A DNA stretch of 64,000 nucleotides from Rhodocaloribacter litoris (lineage in GTDB: Bacteria > Bacteroidota > Rhodothermia > Rhodothermales > ISCAR-4553). The number at the start of each line of letters is the position of its first letter. Position 1 is the stretch's first letter. The translations under genes and the position numbers were made by a program. The stretch is from positions 2,055,782 through 2,119,781 of the forward strand of contig NZ_CP076718.1 in the NCBI RefSeq assembly GCF_011682235.2, read 5' to 3'. The notes under the pieces are model-generated. The model worked only from the letters and a program-made list of their open reading frames with translations, did not search any database and had not been told where the DNA came from. This document shows, piece by piece, positions 39,683-48,020 of the stretch.

Positions 39683-41917
39683 TCACAGCGCGGCGGGCCG
39701 CTCGTGGCGCTCGTAGACGCCCCGGCGTGGCGAGTGCAGGAGCCCCTCGGCCTCCAGGCGCTCCAGCCACCGGCGGGCCGTCCGGTCGGTGACACCGGCG
39801 GCCACGGCGGCAGCCTCGTAGTCGCTCGTCTCGAACGTCTCGGGCAGCGTCTCCAGCACGGCCAGGGCCCGGCGGACTACGTCGTCCGCCTCCAGCGTCT
39901 CACGCAGGGCGCGGCTCGCCAGCGCCAGCGTCTGGCGGGCGTAGCTCAGCCCCAGCGTCAGGGCCGCCTCGAACGCCTCCGGCGCCGCCTCGATGCGGTC
40001 GGCCCGGTCCAGGCGGACGCCCCGCGCCGGCGCCTCGATGCAGGTCAGCACGGCGGCGATCCGTACCGTGCTCAGGGCGGCGCGTTTGACGACGGCGGCC
40101 AGCGCGTCGGGAGCCTGTCCGCGGGCGGCGGCCTCGACGACGCGGCCGTGCAGGTCCTCGAAGGCGTCGTCCAGCTTGTCCCACATATCCGGCGTCAGGT
40201 CGAGCCGGAGCGGCATGTCCCGCGTCCTCAGGGCCTCCCATACCTCGGTGAGACACCCCCGCAGGGCCTCCAGGGCGGCCCGCAGGCGCTCGTCGCCCGG
40301 CCGCGGACGCTGCGACACCCAGCGCGGCGGATCGTGGATCGTGGCGATCAGGAAACGGGAGTACAGGCCGTTCTCGACGCCCCCCTCGATCAGGCGATCC
40401 AGCTGTGCGGGCGTGCCGGCCAGGGCCAGGCTCAGCACCACGCGCTCGCAGACGATCAGGCCACCGGATCGCGTCTCCCGGCGGTGCGGCTCGTGGTGGA
40501 ACCCTTTGCGGAGCAGGTGCGAGAACGCCCCCCACTCCTGGCGCAGGGCGGCCGTCAGGGAGTCGGCCTCGCTGGAGAAGAGCAGCACCCCGTCCGGGTT
40601 GTCGGCCAGGGCCCGCGTCAGGGCGGCCTCGCTCGTGCTCTCGCTGGCGACGACGTACTGCATGGGCGGCTCGGGCGGCGGGTCTTCGCCCGTCTCCGAC
40701 GCCTCCCGGCGGCGGCGCTCCCAGTCGGCGCGGGCCTCCTCGCTCGCCCGGCGCAGGCGCTCGTCGATGTCGTCGAGCAGGCGGGCGGCCAGCGTGGCAC
40801 CGCCCTTGCCCGCCCCGGCCGGGCCGACGACCAGGGTCATCAGGGCGGGCGTATGCTCCCGCCCTCCGTAGAGGATCGAGACGCGGCCCAGGGCGGCCGA
40901 TGCGACGGCCAGGGCGGCCGTCAGGAAGGCGGCTCGCTCGCCCTCGGTCCGCAGGTCGTCCAGGGCGGCCCGCAGCGGCGGCGGCAGCAGGTGCCGCACG
41001 TCGGGCAGGACCTCGGGAGATCGCGGCTCCTGCGGGCGCTCAGGCGGCTCAGGCGGCGTCTCGGGCGGCAGGCAGGCGGCCACGTCGTCAGGGCGCGGCA
41101 GGTTTTTGACGACCTCGGCCAGGATCGCGGAGACGGTCGTCTCAGGCTCGTAGCGGACCACAGAGCGGGCGATACGGATCACCTCCTCCTCGTCGAGCGG
41201 CGGGCGGCAGGCGCGGGCGTTGATCCCCAGCAGGGCGGCCTCGATGGCCTCCTGCCCCAGCCCCTGGCGTCGCAGGGCGCCCGCGTGCGCGGCCAATGTG
41301 GCGTTACGCCGCCCCGCCGGGATCGTCTCGTCCTCGCTCCCGGCCGCGGGCGTCGTACGCTCGGGCCGGCGGCGGGCGGCTCCCAGGCGCTCCAGCAGCG
41401 CCGGCGGGCAGGCGGGCGGCGGCTCACCGGGACGCGGGCGGACGATCCACCGGTATGCTCCCTGCTCGGTCCGGCTCGGCGCGGCCACGACGTAGGCCCT
41501 CCCCATACCTCGCAGGTCGAGCCCCGGCAGGGCCCCGGCGCGGGTCGGCAGGTGCAGGTCCTCCGGGACGCTGGCGACGATGTGGCAGCCGCCCCGCGGC
41601 GTCTGCTGGCGCGGTGCGTGGCGCAGGGCCGGGTACTCACCCAGTAGCTCGGTGGCCAGGCGCGGCTCGTCGAGATCGAGCACCAGGATGCCCGGCGGCG
41701 GCAGCACGGCCACGTTGGCGTTCGGGCGATCCTGCCACCACCGCCGGATCGTCTCCGGGTCGGTCGTGGCGTCTCGCAGCCCGTGCGGCACCAGCGGCCC
41801 CAGGGGCGCTTTGCCGCCCGGCTCGCAGGGCAGGACGGGCCAGCCCAGGCGCTCCGCGTAGGCCAGGGCGGCGCGGCCCAGGGCGGGCACGGCGCCGTTG
41901 GTGTGCGTCGTGCTCAT
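39683..41917 (-). CDS. Primase-polymerase / DUF3987 helicase-like replication protein
   Basis: The 744-residue protein has an N-terminal prim-pol domain (about 10-180): WPVLPCEPGGKAPLGPLVPH, the catalytic VLDLDEP, TPRGGCHIV and GLDLRGMGRAYVVAAPS. A primase-C-terminal-like segment follows (GRRNATLAAHAGALRRQGLG). From about 330 comes a DUF3987/P-loop domain with VVGPAGAGKGGATLA and SSEADSLTAALR. The last ~60 residues form a winged-helix-like region (VAAGVTDRTARRWLERLEAE). It should prime and unwind the element's DNA, i.e. autonomous replication after excision. It overlaps the next upstream gene by 4 bp. Confidence 0.9.
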   Translation of the reverse strand: MSTTHTNGAVPALGRAALAYAERLGWPVLPCEPGGKAPLGPLVPHGLRDATTDPETIRRWWQDRPNANVAVLPPPGILVLDLDEPRLATELLGEYPALRHAPRQQTPRGGCHIVASVPEDLHLPTRAGALPGLDLRGMGRAYVVAAPSRTEQGAYRWIVRPRPGEPPPACPPALLERLGAARRRPERTTPAAGSEDETIPAGRRNATLAAHAGALRRQGLGQEAIEAALLGINARACRPPLDEEEVIRIARSVVRYEPETTVSAILAEVVKNLPRPDDVAACLPPETPPEPPERPQEPRSPEVLPDVRHLLPPPLRAALDDLRTEGERAAFLTAALAVASAALGRVSILYGGREHTPALMTLVVGPAGAGKGGATLAARLLDDIDERLRRASEEARADWERRRREASETGEDPPPEPPMQYVVASESTSEAALTRALADNPDGVLLFSSEADSLTAALRQEWGAFSHLLRKGFHHEPHRRETRSGGLIVCERVVLSLALAGTPAQLDRLIEGGVENGLYSRFLIATIHDPPRWVSQRPRPGDERLRAALEALRGCLTEVWEALRTRDMPLRLDLTPDMWDKLDDAFEDLHGRVVEAAARGQAPDALAAVVKRAALSTVRIAAVLTCIEAPARGVRLDRADRIEAAPEAFEAALTLGLSYARQTLALASRALRETLEADDVVRRALAVLETLPETFETSDYEAAAVAAGVTDRTARRWLERLEAEGLLHSPRRGVYERHERPAAL

Positions 41918-42108
41918 GCCGGCACCCTCCCCGCCGTCAGCCGGCGGCGCTTGATCTCACGGGCGAGGATGCGGGCCACGTAGGCGCGGGCGCGGGCCAG
42001 GTCCTCGGCCGTCAGCGGCTCAAACCGGCATCTGGACGCGTCACGCGTCCATCGGCGGCGCTCCGGCGGCAGCATGGGCGGCACCGCCGGGTAGATGCGG
42101 GCGCTCAT
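41914..42108 (-). CDS. Small basic protein between excisionase and primase genes
   Basis: The 64-residue protein contains FEPLTAEDLARARAYVARIL and a basic REIKRRRLTAGR tail; no family recognised. It overlaps both neighbours by 4 bp (ATGA type), so it is translated in a coupled unit with the HTH protein and the primase. Possibly DNA-binding because of its charge. Confidence 0.65.
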   Translation of the reverse strand: MSARIYPAVPPMLPPERRRWTRDASRCRFEPLTAEDLARARAYVARILAREIKRRRLTAGRVPA

Positions 42109-42299
42109 CGCTCCACCTCCGCGCCGTGCTCGATCAGGCGCTCGATGTCGCTGGCGCGGAAGCGCACGGCGCGGCCGATGTGGACGGCCTCGATCACGCC
42201 CCGGCGGCGCAGCTGGTGGAGCGTCGTCCTCCCGATGCGGAGGATGTCGAGGACCTCACGGACCGTGAGGAGCCGGTCCGAAGCGTTGGGCTTTTTCAT
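42105..42299 (-). CDS. Excisionase/AlpA-like helix-turn-helix protein
   Basis: The 64-residue product reads LLTVREVLDILRIGRTTLHQ, then LRRRGVIEAVHIGRAVRFRA and DIERLI, the standard winged HTH_17/AlpA-type fold of excisionases and phage regulators. Located in the integrase operon, it probably directs excision or regulates int, with the TCCGCAAGG arm repeats as possible sites. It overlaps the next gene by 4 bp. Confidence 0.85.
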   Translation of the reverse strand: MKKPNASDRLLTVREVLDILRIGRTTLHQLRRRGVIEAVHIGRAVRFRASDIERLIEHGAEVER

Positions 42300-42912
42300 C
42301 GCAGCAGCGGTTTGGTTCGCGGTTTCGCGTCAAAAACCGCTGCTGGGCATCTCCGTTTTTCTGAAAAACGTTATCCGGATTTTTGGGAGAAGCAGCGCTC
42401 CACTTCACGGAGCAGGTCTTCAGACAGAGTCCGGCGTGAGTAGTAGGCACCGATGCGGCGGAAGATTTCGGACAGGCGCGACTCCAGCCCGCTTCTCGAC
42501 AGCGCCAGCGCCTCGGCCGCTGTAGTCAGGGCCCCTTCCATCCCCGTCTCATTTCCAGCCCCCGCTATGGCCTCACGTACGGCCCGCAACGTCTTGATCA
42601 CCTCTTCCTCAGACAGCGAGGGGCGCCCCGGGCGCAGCATCTCAATGGGCGGCTGTCCGCTGGGCCAGACCAGTTCCCTAACGGCGCGGTTCGCCTTCAC
42701 ATAGTAGCGGACGGTAAAGCCGGCAAAACCTGCCATTAAAAGGGTTCTCCGGATCGGCCCCACCAACTCCTCGGGTATGGCACCATCGCACGAAAACGGA
42801 AGGGGAGTCCCTATATCCAGATCCAACGACAACACCGCCCGAGCCGTCGGCAGCGTGTCATACTTTCCGCAAGCGAGTTTTAGGTGTAGGTCCTTAAAGA
42901 TTTCAAAAGCTA

Positions 42913-44125
42913 GTGCTGCGTCAAGGATCATCTGCCGGGTAGGATAGTAGCTTCAACAGTCGCTCACTCCTGAAGCCACTTCCTGCCATGGCCAAAAAAT
43001 ACTGCGTCACGCTCAATGACAGTGAACGCCAGCACCTCGATGACCTCATTGAGCGGCGTTCAAAAGGTGTCCCGCCGGTCAAACGAGCCTTCATGCTGCT
43101 CAAAGCAGACCAGAGCCAGGGCGCACCGGCCTGGACCGATGAACGCATCGCCGAAAGCTACAACGTCAGTGTCCGAACCGTCGAGCGCTTACGTCGGCGC
43201 TTCGTCGAAGAAGGCTTCGAGGTGGCTCTCTACGGCAAAAAACGCGAACCGGTTAAAGAGAAGATCTTCGACGGGCAGGTCGAGGCTCATCTGGTGGCCC
43301 TGCGCTGTTCAGAGCCGCCGGAAGGCTTTGCCCGGTGGTCGCTCCGCCTTCTGGCTGACCGTATGATCGAACTCGGTTACGTCGAATCGATCTCGCATGA
43401 GAGCGTGCGGCAGTTGCTTAAAAAAACGAACTCAAGCCCTGGCGCGTTAAGTCGTGGGTAATTCCTCAGGCCGATGCCGCCTTCGTCTGCCAGATGGAGC
43501 AAGTGCTCGATGTCTACGCCCGGCCCTACGACCCGCTCCGACCGGTTGTGTGCCTCGACGAAGCGCGCAAGCAACTCATCAGCGAGGTGCGACAGCCCTT
43601 CACGCGTGCCGACGGGGTGCGGCACGTGGATTACGAGTACAAACGCGAAGGGACCCGCACGCTCTATATGCTCTGCGAGCCCCTGGGCGGCTTCCGGAAG
43701 GTGCTCGTCAAGGAGCGTCAGGACCGTTTGACCTGGGCTCGTGTGGTGGCCCACCTCGTCGAAGACCTCTATCCAGACGCCGAGACGATCACGCTGGTTC
43801 AGGACAACCTCTCCGCGCACACCGCCTCGGCGCTCTACGAGGTCTTCGACGCCGAGCGCGCCCGGCGCATCGTGCGCAAGTTGGAGATAGTCTCGACGCC
43901 GGTGCATGGTTCGTGGTTGAACATGGCCGAGATCGAGCTTTCGGTGCTGGTTCGTCAGGGTCTCTGTCGCCGCATCGGCAATGCATCGCAGTTAGAGGGC
44001 GAGATCGCCGCCTGGTACGAGGCGCGCAACGCAAAGCAGCGGGGTGTAGACTGGCAGTTCACGACGGCGGATGCGCGGGTGAAGTTGAAGCGGCTATACC
44101 CGTCAATTATAACTTGACACAGCAC
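42913..44125 (+). mobile_element. IS630-family insertion sequence
   Basis: The ends are GTGCTGCGTCAAG (left) and CTTGACACAGCAC (right), 13-bp inverted repeats with one mismatch, flanked by TA on both sides (42911-42912 and 44126-44127), the TA duplication expected of IS630/Tc1-mariner elements. Length 1213 bp. It carries one frameshifted transposase gene opposite in direction to the gene it disrupts. Confidence 0.93.
42988..44117 (+). CDS. IS630-family transposase, made by -1 frameshift
   Basis: The first frame (42988-43461) encodes an N-terminal HTH region (ADQSQGAPAWTDERIAESYN, VRTVERLRRRFVEEGF). The second frame contains the DDE domain with VVCLDEAR (Asp), LVQDNLSAH (Asp) and NMAEIELS (Glu), ending at 44117. 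A run of seven A at 43420-43426 (GCTTAAAAAAACG) allows a -1 slip that joins them as QLLKKNELKPWRVKSWVIPQ, which matches IS630 proteins across the junction. Programmed frameshifting is therefore more likely than decay. Confidence 0.9.
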
Positions 44126-44459
44126 TAGTTCTAGCTGAAAGACCACTTGTTCCTCCAATTGTCGAACCAGTTCCGAGACTGAGGCAAGACCGGCGCGGGC
44201 CTGTTGCTGCACAACCTCGTCCATTTGGCCGTAGCCGTCGAGTTCTACCGTCGCTCCCCAGCGGAAGGGCTCTTGCATGATGATATGCGCTTCCCCTCGG
44301 TTTATGTGCACCCCCCAGAGGAAGGGTGCTTCTCCCCGCTGCCCCACAGTTCCTTCGGGCGAGTCCGGGCCAAGCCACAGCACGCCCTCGCGCAGAGACA
44401 GAAAGCTCAGTATGCGGCATTCCGCCACCGCTAAAGAAAAAGGAAGTGCATCCATAATC

Positions 44460-45641
44460 TCACATCCCCCTGAAAGCCGCCTCGATGCGGCGGCGGCGGG
44501 CGTCGTCCCAACTCCCGACGTAGCGTTGCAGCGTGTCCAGGTCGGCGTGCGTCAATCCCAGCAGGGCCCCGGTGCCGGCCTCGTGAACCACCGTGGTGAT
44601 GAAGCTTCTCCGGCCGCTGTGCAGACTCAGCACCTGCCACTTCGGCCGCGTCTCGCCGCCGGGCAGGCGGACGGGCGCCTCGATCCCGGCAAGGCGGGCC
44701 ACCTCCTTCAGGTACCGGTTGGCCCGCTGCTCACTGATGCGCGGCACGGGCGTGCGGGCGCCCGCCTCCCGGCGCTCCCGTAGCATCCGCCGGGCGGGCG
44801 ACACCAGCGGCCAGCGGTGAAAGACGTTGGTTTTGTGCTCCCGCAGCAGCCAGACGCCTTCCTCCAGGTCGATCGTCCCCCACGCCGGAGGCTTCATGCC
44901 CTCCTTCAGGTCTGAGACGCGAAGGCCGGTGTAGCAGGCCAGCAGCAGCAGGAAGCGGGCCCGCTCGTAACCCTCGGGCAGGTCCGACAGGTCGGCGCCC
45001 TCGATCGCCTTGATCTCGTGCGGCGTCAGGAACACAGCGTCGCGGCGGCTCTCCGGCAGCGGCGCAACCTCCGGGACCTCCGGGATCAGCCCGCGCCCGT
45101 GCAGCCACTTGAGGAAGTTTTTCGTGTAACTCACGTGGCGGTTGGCCGTCGCGTGCGACAGGCCCGCGTGCTGTGCGAGAAAGGCTTGATAGCGTTCGAG
45201 GAAGGCGCGATCCACCACGGCCACGGTGGCCCCACGCGGCAGGAACGCCTCCAGGTGAAGGCGGATGCGCCGCAGCACCTCCAGGCTCGACGGGCGGACG
45301 CGGACGGCCTTCACCTCCAGCCACTCCTCGAACAGCCCCATCAGGTCGTGCGTCGCCCCTTGAAGGCCCAGGTCCTCCCGGATCGCGCCGGCCACGTCGT
45401 CGAGCGGCAGGCCGTCGAGCAGCAGGGCCTCGGCCCGGTGCTGGATGCGTTCGAGCCGGGCGTTGACCTCGACGGCACCGGGAGCCGATGCGCGAAGGCG
45501 CCCCCGGCGCTTGTTCCAGTCCCGCGGCGCCACACGCAAGGGCAGGTTGATCCACTTCTGCTGTCGCCCCCGCAGCAGGGCCAGACGTACGGTGCAGCGG
45601 CCGTCAGGGCCGGGCCGGTCCAGGTAGTATTTCGCAGCCAT
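44460..45641 (-). CDS. Tyrosine recombinase (integrase) of the element
   Basis: The 393-residue integrase has an N-terminal arm-binding/SAM-like region (RPSSLEVLRRIRLHLEAFLP, SHATANRHVSYTKNFLKWLH) and a C-terminal catalytic domain. Arg is in CYTGLRVSDLKEG, the His-x2-Arg pair in LSLHSGRRSFITT, a His in GLTHADLD and the nucleophile Tyr in LQRYVGSWDD. ATG 45641 is the start; the frame stays open through attR but that part is unrelated. It integrates the element at tRNA-Ser. The arm-type repeat at 45649-45675 lies directly upstream. Confidence 0.93.
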   Translation of the reverse strand: MAAKYYLDRPGPDGRCTVRLALLRGRQQKWINLPLRVAPRDWNKRRGRLRASAPGAVEVNARLERIQHRAEALLLDGLPLDDVAGAIREDLGLQGATHDLMGLFEEWLEVKAVRVRPSSLEVLRRIRLHLEAFLPRGATVAVVDRAFLERYQAFLAQHAGLSHATANRHVSYTKNFLKWLHGRGLIPEVPEVAPLPESRRDAVFLTPHEIKAIEGADLSDLPEGYERARFLLLLACYTGLRVSDLKEGMKPPAWGTIDLEEGVWLLREHKTNVFHRWPLVSPARRMLRERREAGARTPVPRISEQRANRYLKEVARLAGIEAPVRLPGGETRPKWQVLSLHSGRRSFITTVVHEAGTGALLGLTHADLDTLQRYVGSWDDARRRRIEAAFRGM

Positions 45642-45648
45642 CGCAAGG

Positions 45649-45675
45649 CCTCCGCAAGTATTCCGCAAGGTTTTT
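45649..45675 (+). repeat. Arm-type direct repeat, right end
   Basis: Counterpart of 36003-36029, located just upstream of the integrase start and ~115 bp inside attR. An additional CGCAAGG word lies at 45642-45648. Being in the int promoter region, it could also autoregulate the integrase. Confidence 0.75.
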
Positions 45676-45790
45676 CCAGACTTTGACGCACAACGACGCA
45701 CAGGGTTGCACAAAGAAATCGGCTCTAACGCCCTCAAAAACTGTGTTTTGTCGTCCGTCGTTGTTTGCCCTTGTTTGCCGGGTTCGAGAG

Positions 45791-45804
45791 CCTCCCTCTC
45801 CGCA
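45791..45804 (+). repeat. attR: core repeat
   Basis: Perfect copy of the 14-bp attL core, preceded by GGGTTCGA (45780-45787) and three mismatched bases. A terminator hairpin follows 5 bp later, probably the original terminator of tRNA-Ser. Confidence 0.9.
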
Positions 45805-45809
45805 TACAG

Positions 45810-45836
45810 AGCCGGGCCTTCGGTCCGGCTTTTTTG
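45810..45836 (+). terminator. Terminator beyond attR (original tRNA-Ser terminator)
   Basis: AGCCGGGCC pairs with GGTCCGGCT around a TTC(G) loop (45810-45830) and is followed by TTTTTT. In the uninterrupted chromosome this would lie 5 bp after the tRNA-Ser CTCCGCA end. Confidence 0.85.
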
Positions 45837-46373
45837 TTTTGAGACGATTTCTCGATGTTCCGTCTCGCCGGGACGAACATCCGGATCGACCCGAACGTGG
45901 CGAGCCTCCGCCACGCGGCGGTGCACAGCATCCTCTGGCTGCTCGACCGGCTCGTGGAAGAAGCTGTCATCCCGCCTGCAAGGGCGGCCGGCGGCGATCC
46001 GGGCATGACACAGCGTCGTCACGCCACAGGCCGATCTTTCTCTCACTGGTACCGGTCCCCCGCCGGCGAATCCTGGCGAGGTGCGCATCGTAGGAGATCC
46101 AGTTCAGGAAGTCATACGAAAAGCACGTTTCATACCGTTTCAAGATGAGGCCGCGTGTCCGGCCGCATCGTGCGGACCGCGCGGTAAGGTTTCGTCCGAT
46201 CGTGTGCCTGGCTGGTGGCGTTAGGGCTTTACCGCGCCCCACAGGGCCCCGGGCGAACGGAACCGGTATGAAGGACTCGTGGGGCTGTCGTTTCGCGCGA
46301 GCGGGTGCCCGGCGACGTCCTGCGCCCCGCGCGCAGGACCTTTCTCGGCACATTTCAGGGAGAGAAACCCACC
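45837..46373. other. No supported gene
   Basis: About 540 bp between the terminator and the membrane-protein gene. A forward frame from 45855 (MFRLAGTNIRIDPNVASLRH) has somewhat protein-like composition for ~40 codons and then becomes Arg/Ser-rich; it matches no family that I know and may be a remnant. GGAGAG before 46374 is the ribosome site of the next gene. Confidence 0.4.
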
Positions 46374-47540
46374 ATGCGAAACCTCTGGCGTGAATACGGG
46401 CTGATCGTGGCCCTCATCGTGGTCGCCATGGCAGCCTACCTCGTCTACAACCAGCACCGCGAGCGGCTGTTGGCCTCCTCGCTGGATCTGATCGGCTCCC
46501 GGCTGGTGGCGATGGTCGAGGGAAGTGAAAACCACCGGGGCACGGTCGCCCGCCTGTTCGACCAGTTCAAGAAGCAGGTCCTGCAACGGGAGGTGACCCC
46601 GGTGCAGGTCGAATACGTGGCGGCCAACGTGCTCAACCTCAGCAGCAGCGGCGCGAAGCTGACACCGGAAGAAGTGCGGCTCGTGCTGGAGCCGGCCCTG
46701 GCCTCCGTGCCCGATGCCGTGCCGGCCACACCGCCGGCAGCCCCCGCCCCCTCGACACCGTCGCCCGCCCCCTCCATGGCCGACGTGGGCCGCCGCATCG
46801 GGGAGGTGCTGGCTTTCGAGACGCGGCTGCGCAGCCTGCTCTCGGAGGACCCGGCGCTGCACGAGAAGCTGGCCGGGCATATCCAGTTCCACTTCGACGG
46901 GGGCCTGCGGGTCGTCATCGATGAGGACGTGCCGGCCAGGCTCACCCGGGCCGAGCGGGAACGCTTCCTGGCCGCCGTGCGTGCGCTCGAAGAAGGCAGG
47001 CGGGTGCGATGGGAGAAACACCTCGCCGACGCCCTACAGGCACAGCGGGCACGCACCGAGGCGGAGCGCCTGGTCATGGAAGGCCTGCACAAGAAGCTGA
47101 TGCACCGCGCCGGGCCGTCCCCCGGAACATCCGCGGCCGTAGCAACACCGGGCGGCGTGCAACCCCACGCTACCGCATCCCCCCAGACCGCCCGGCACGG
47201 TGAAGTACGACTCCGCAACGCCTCGATGACCGGCACGCTCGCCCTCATGACCACCCTGAAACGCCTGGAAGCCCTGGGCTACCTTCCTCCCGCGCAGCGC
47301 GACTCGGTCCACCAGGCCGTGCAACAAGCCCTCCAGCCGGTGTTGGCCTTCGCGGACAGCCTCGCAACCGGACTGGCACACGGGCAGGATCCGGCCCGGC
47401 TCGAGGAAACGCTCCGGAACTATGAAGACCACCTCGAACGGTACTTCGAAGCCTACGAAGCGAAGATGAACGCCCACCAGCGGCTCGATTCCCTGCCCCC
47501 CCGCCCCCCGGAACCACCGCCCCTTCCCCAGCAGCCATGA
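46374..47540 (+). CDS. Membrane-anchored helical protein, hypothetical
   Basis: The 388-residue protein has one N-terminal transmembrane segment (YGLIVALIVVAMAAYLVYN, about 8-26) and a long helical, Glu/Arg-rich remainder with Pro/Ala/Ser linkers near 120-140 and 250-280, ending in a Pro-rich tail (PPRPPEPPPLPQQP). Type II-like bitopic topology. No family recognised. Its stop overlaps the queD start by 4 bp (ATGA), so the two are translationally coupled even though no functional link is obvious. Confidence 0.7.
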   Translation: MRNLWREYGLIVALIVVAMAAYLVYNQHRERLLASSLDLIGSRLVAMVEGSENHRGTVARLFDQFKKQVLQREVTPVQVEYVAANVLNLSSSGAKLTPEEVRLVLEPALASVPDAVPATPPAAPAPSTPSPAPSMADVGRRIGEVLAFETRLRSLLSEDPALHEKLAGHIQFHFDGGLRVVIDEDVPARLTRAERERFLAAVRALEEGRRVRWEKHLADALQAQRARTEAERLVMEGLHKKLMHRAGPSPGTSAAVATPGGVQPHATASPQTARHGEVRLRNASMTGTLALMTTLKRLEALGYLPPAQRDSVHQAVQQALQPVLAFADSLATGLAHGQDPARLEETLRNYEDHLERYFEAYEAKMNAHQRLDSLPPRPPEPPPLPQQP

Positions 47541-47998
47541 AAGTCGCCAAGCAGTTTCGCTGGGAAGGCGCCCACCGCCTGCCCTGGCACGAAGGACTTT
47601 GCCGGAACCTCCACGGCCACTCCTACCGCCTGACCGTCGAACTCGACGGCGAACCGGACACCCGCGGCATGCTGGTCGACTTCCAGGCGCTCAAGCAGAT
47701 GATGGCCCCCCTCATCGACGCGTGGGACCACGCCATCCTGGTGGCCGAAACGGACGACGAGCTCCACGACGTGGTGCGCCGTACGGGCTGGAAACATGCC
47801 CTGCTGCCCTTCGACACGACCGCCGAGAACCTGTGCCGCTACGTGGCCGATCACCTCTGCACGGCCCACGGCCCGTACCTGAGGGAACGCGGCGTGCACA
47901 CCGTGCGCGTTCGCCTGGCCGAGACCGAGACGTGCTATGCCGAGGCGGAGCGACACGTCCCGGTCGTGGTACCGCAACCCCGGATCACCCACGTCTGA
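47537..47998 (+). CDS. queD: 6-pyruvoyl-tetrahydropterin synthase / QueD-like enzyme
   Basis: The 153-residue protein has the PTPS/QueD zinc motif: GAHRLPWHEGLCRNLHGHSY gives the first His, the catalytic Cys and the HGH pair. LVDFQALKQMMAPLIDAWDH and TAENLCRYVADHL follow, and the catalytic Glu lies in LAETETCYAEAE. QueD makes 6-carboxy-tetrahydropterin for queuosine; no other queuosine gene is in the window, so a pterin role is also possible. Confidence 0.85.
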   Translation: MKVAKQFRWEGAHRLPWHEGLCRNLHGHSYRLTVELDGEPDTRGMLVDFQALKQMMAPLIDAWDHAILVAETDDELHDVVRRTGWKHALLPFDTTAENLCRYVADHLCTAHGPYLRERGVHTVRVRLAETETCYAEAERHVPVVVPQPRITHV

Positions 47999-48020
47999 GC
48001 TGCCGAAAGCGGTTCCGATC

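Larger units (their letters stand above)
42371..44455 (-). pseudogene. Element gene split by an IS630 insertion
   Basis: The N-terminal part runs from ATG 44455 to 44126 (110 codons, ending VVFQLEL) and the C-terminal part from 42910 to 42371 (180 codons including stop, starting AFEIFKDLHLKL). Removing 42911-44125 joins CTA to GCT in frame and restores a 289-residue protein, so the insertion is recent. The rejoined protein has an unfamiliar N-terminal region and a C-terminal Fis-like HTH (ALTTAAEALALSRSGLESRL). It starts 5 bp after the integrase stop, within the int-xis operon. A regulator is likely. Confidence 0.85.
35934..45804 (-). mobile_element. tRNA-Ser-integrated replicative element (~9.9 kb)
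   Basis: The element is bounded by the 14-bp repeat CCTCCCTCTCCGCA at the tRNA-Ser 3' end (35934-35947) and at 45791-45804. Nearly all genes run leftward from the integrase at the right end: integrase, an IS-broken gene, an excisionase-like HTH protein, a small protein, primase-polymerase, a TubC-like-N protein, small zinc-site proteins, a PD-(D/E)XK candidate and a ParB-like remnant, then a second transcription unit of three small genes. No capsid, terminase, portal, relaxase or type IV secretion gene is visible. A phage satellite or integrating plasmid is the best reading. Confidence 0.9.

Noticed and set aside
45642-46088. Integrase N-terminal extension across attR
   Set aside because: The added residues are encoded by att and host intergenic DNA and would not exist in the excised element.
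45855-46148. 97-codon forward frame after attR
   Set aside because: Only the first ~40 codons look protein-like, no ribosome site or family is seen, and the rest is Arg/Ser-rich; left as unannotated sequence.
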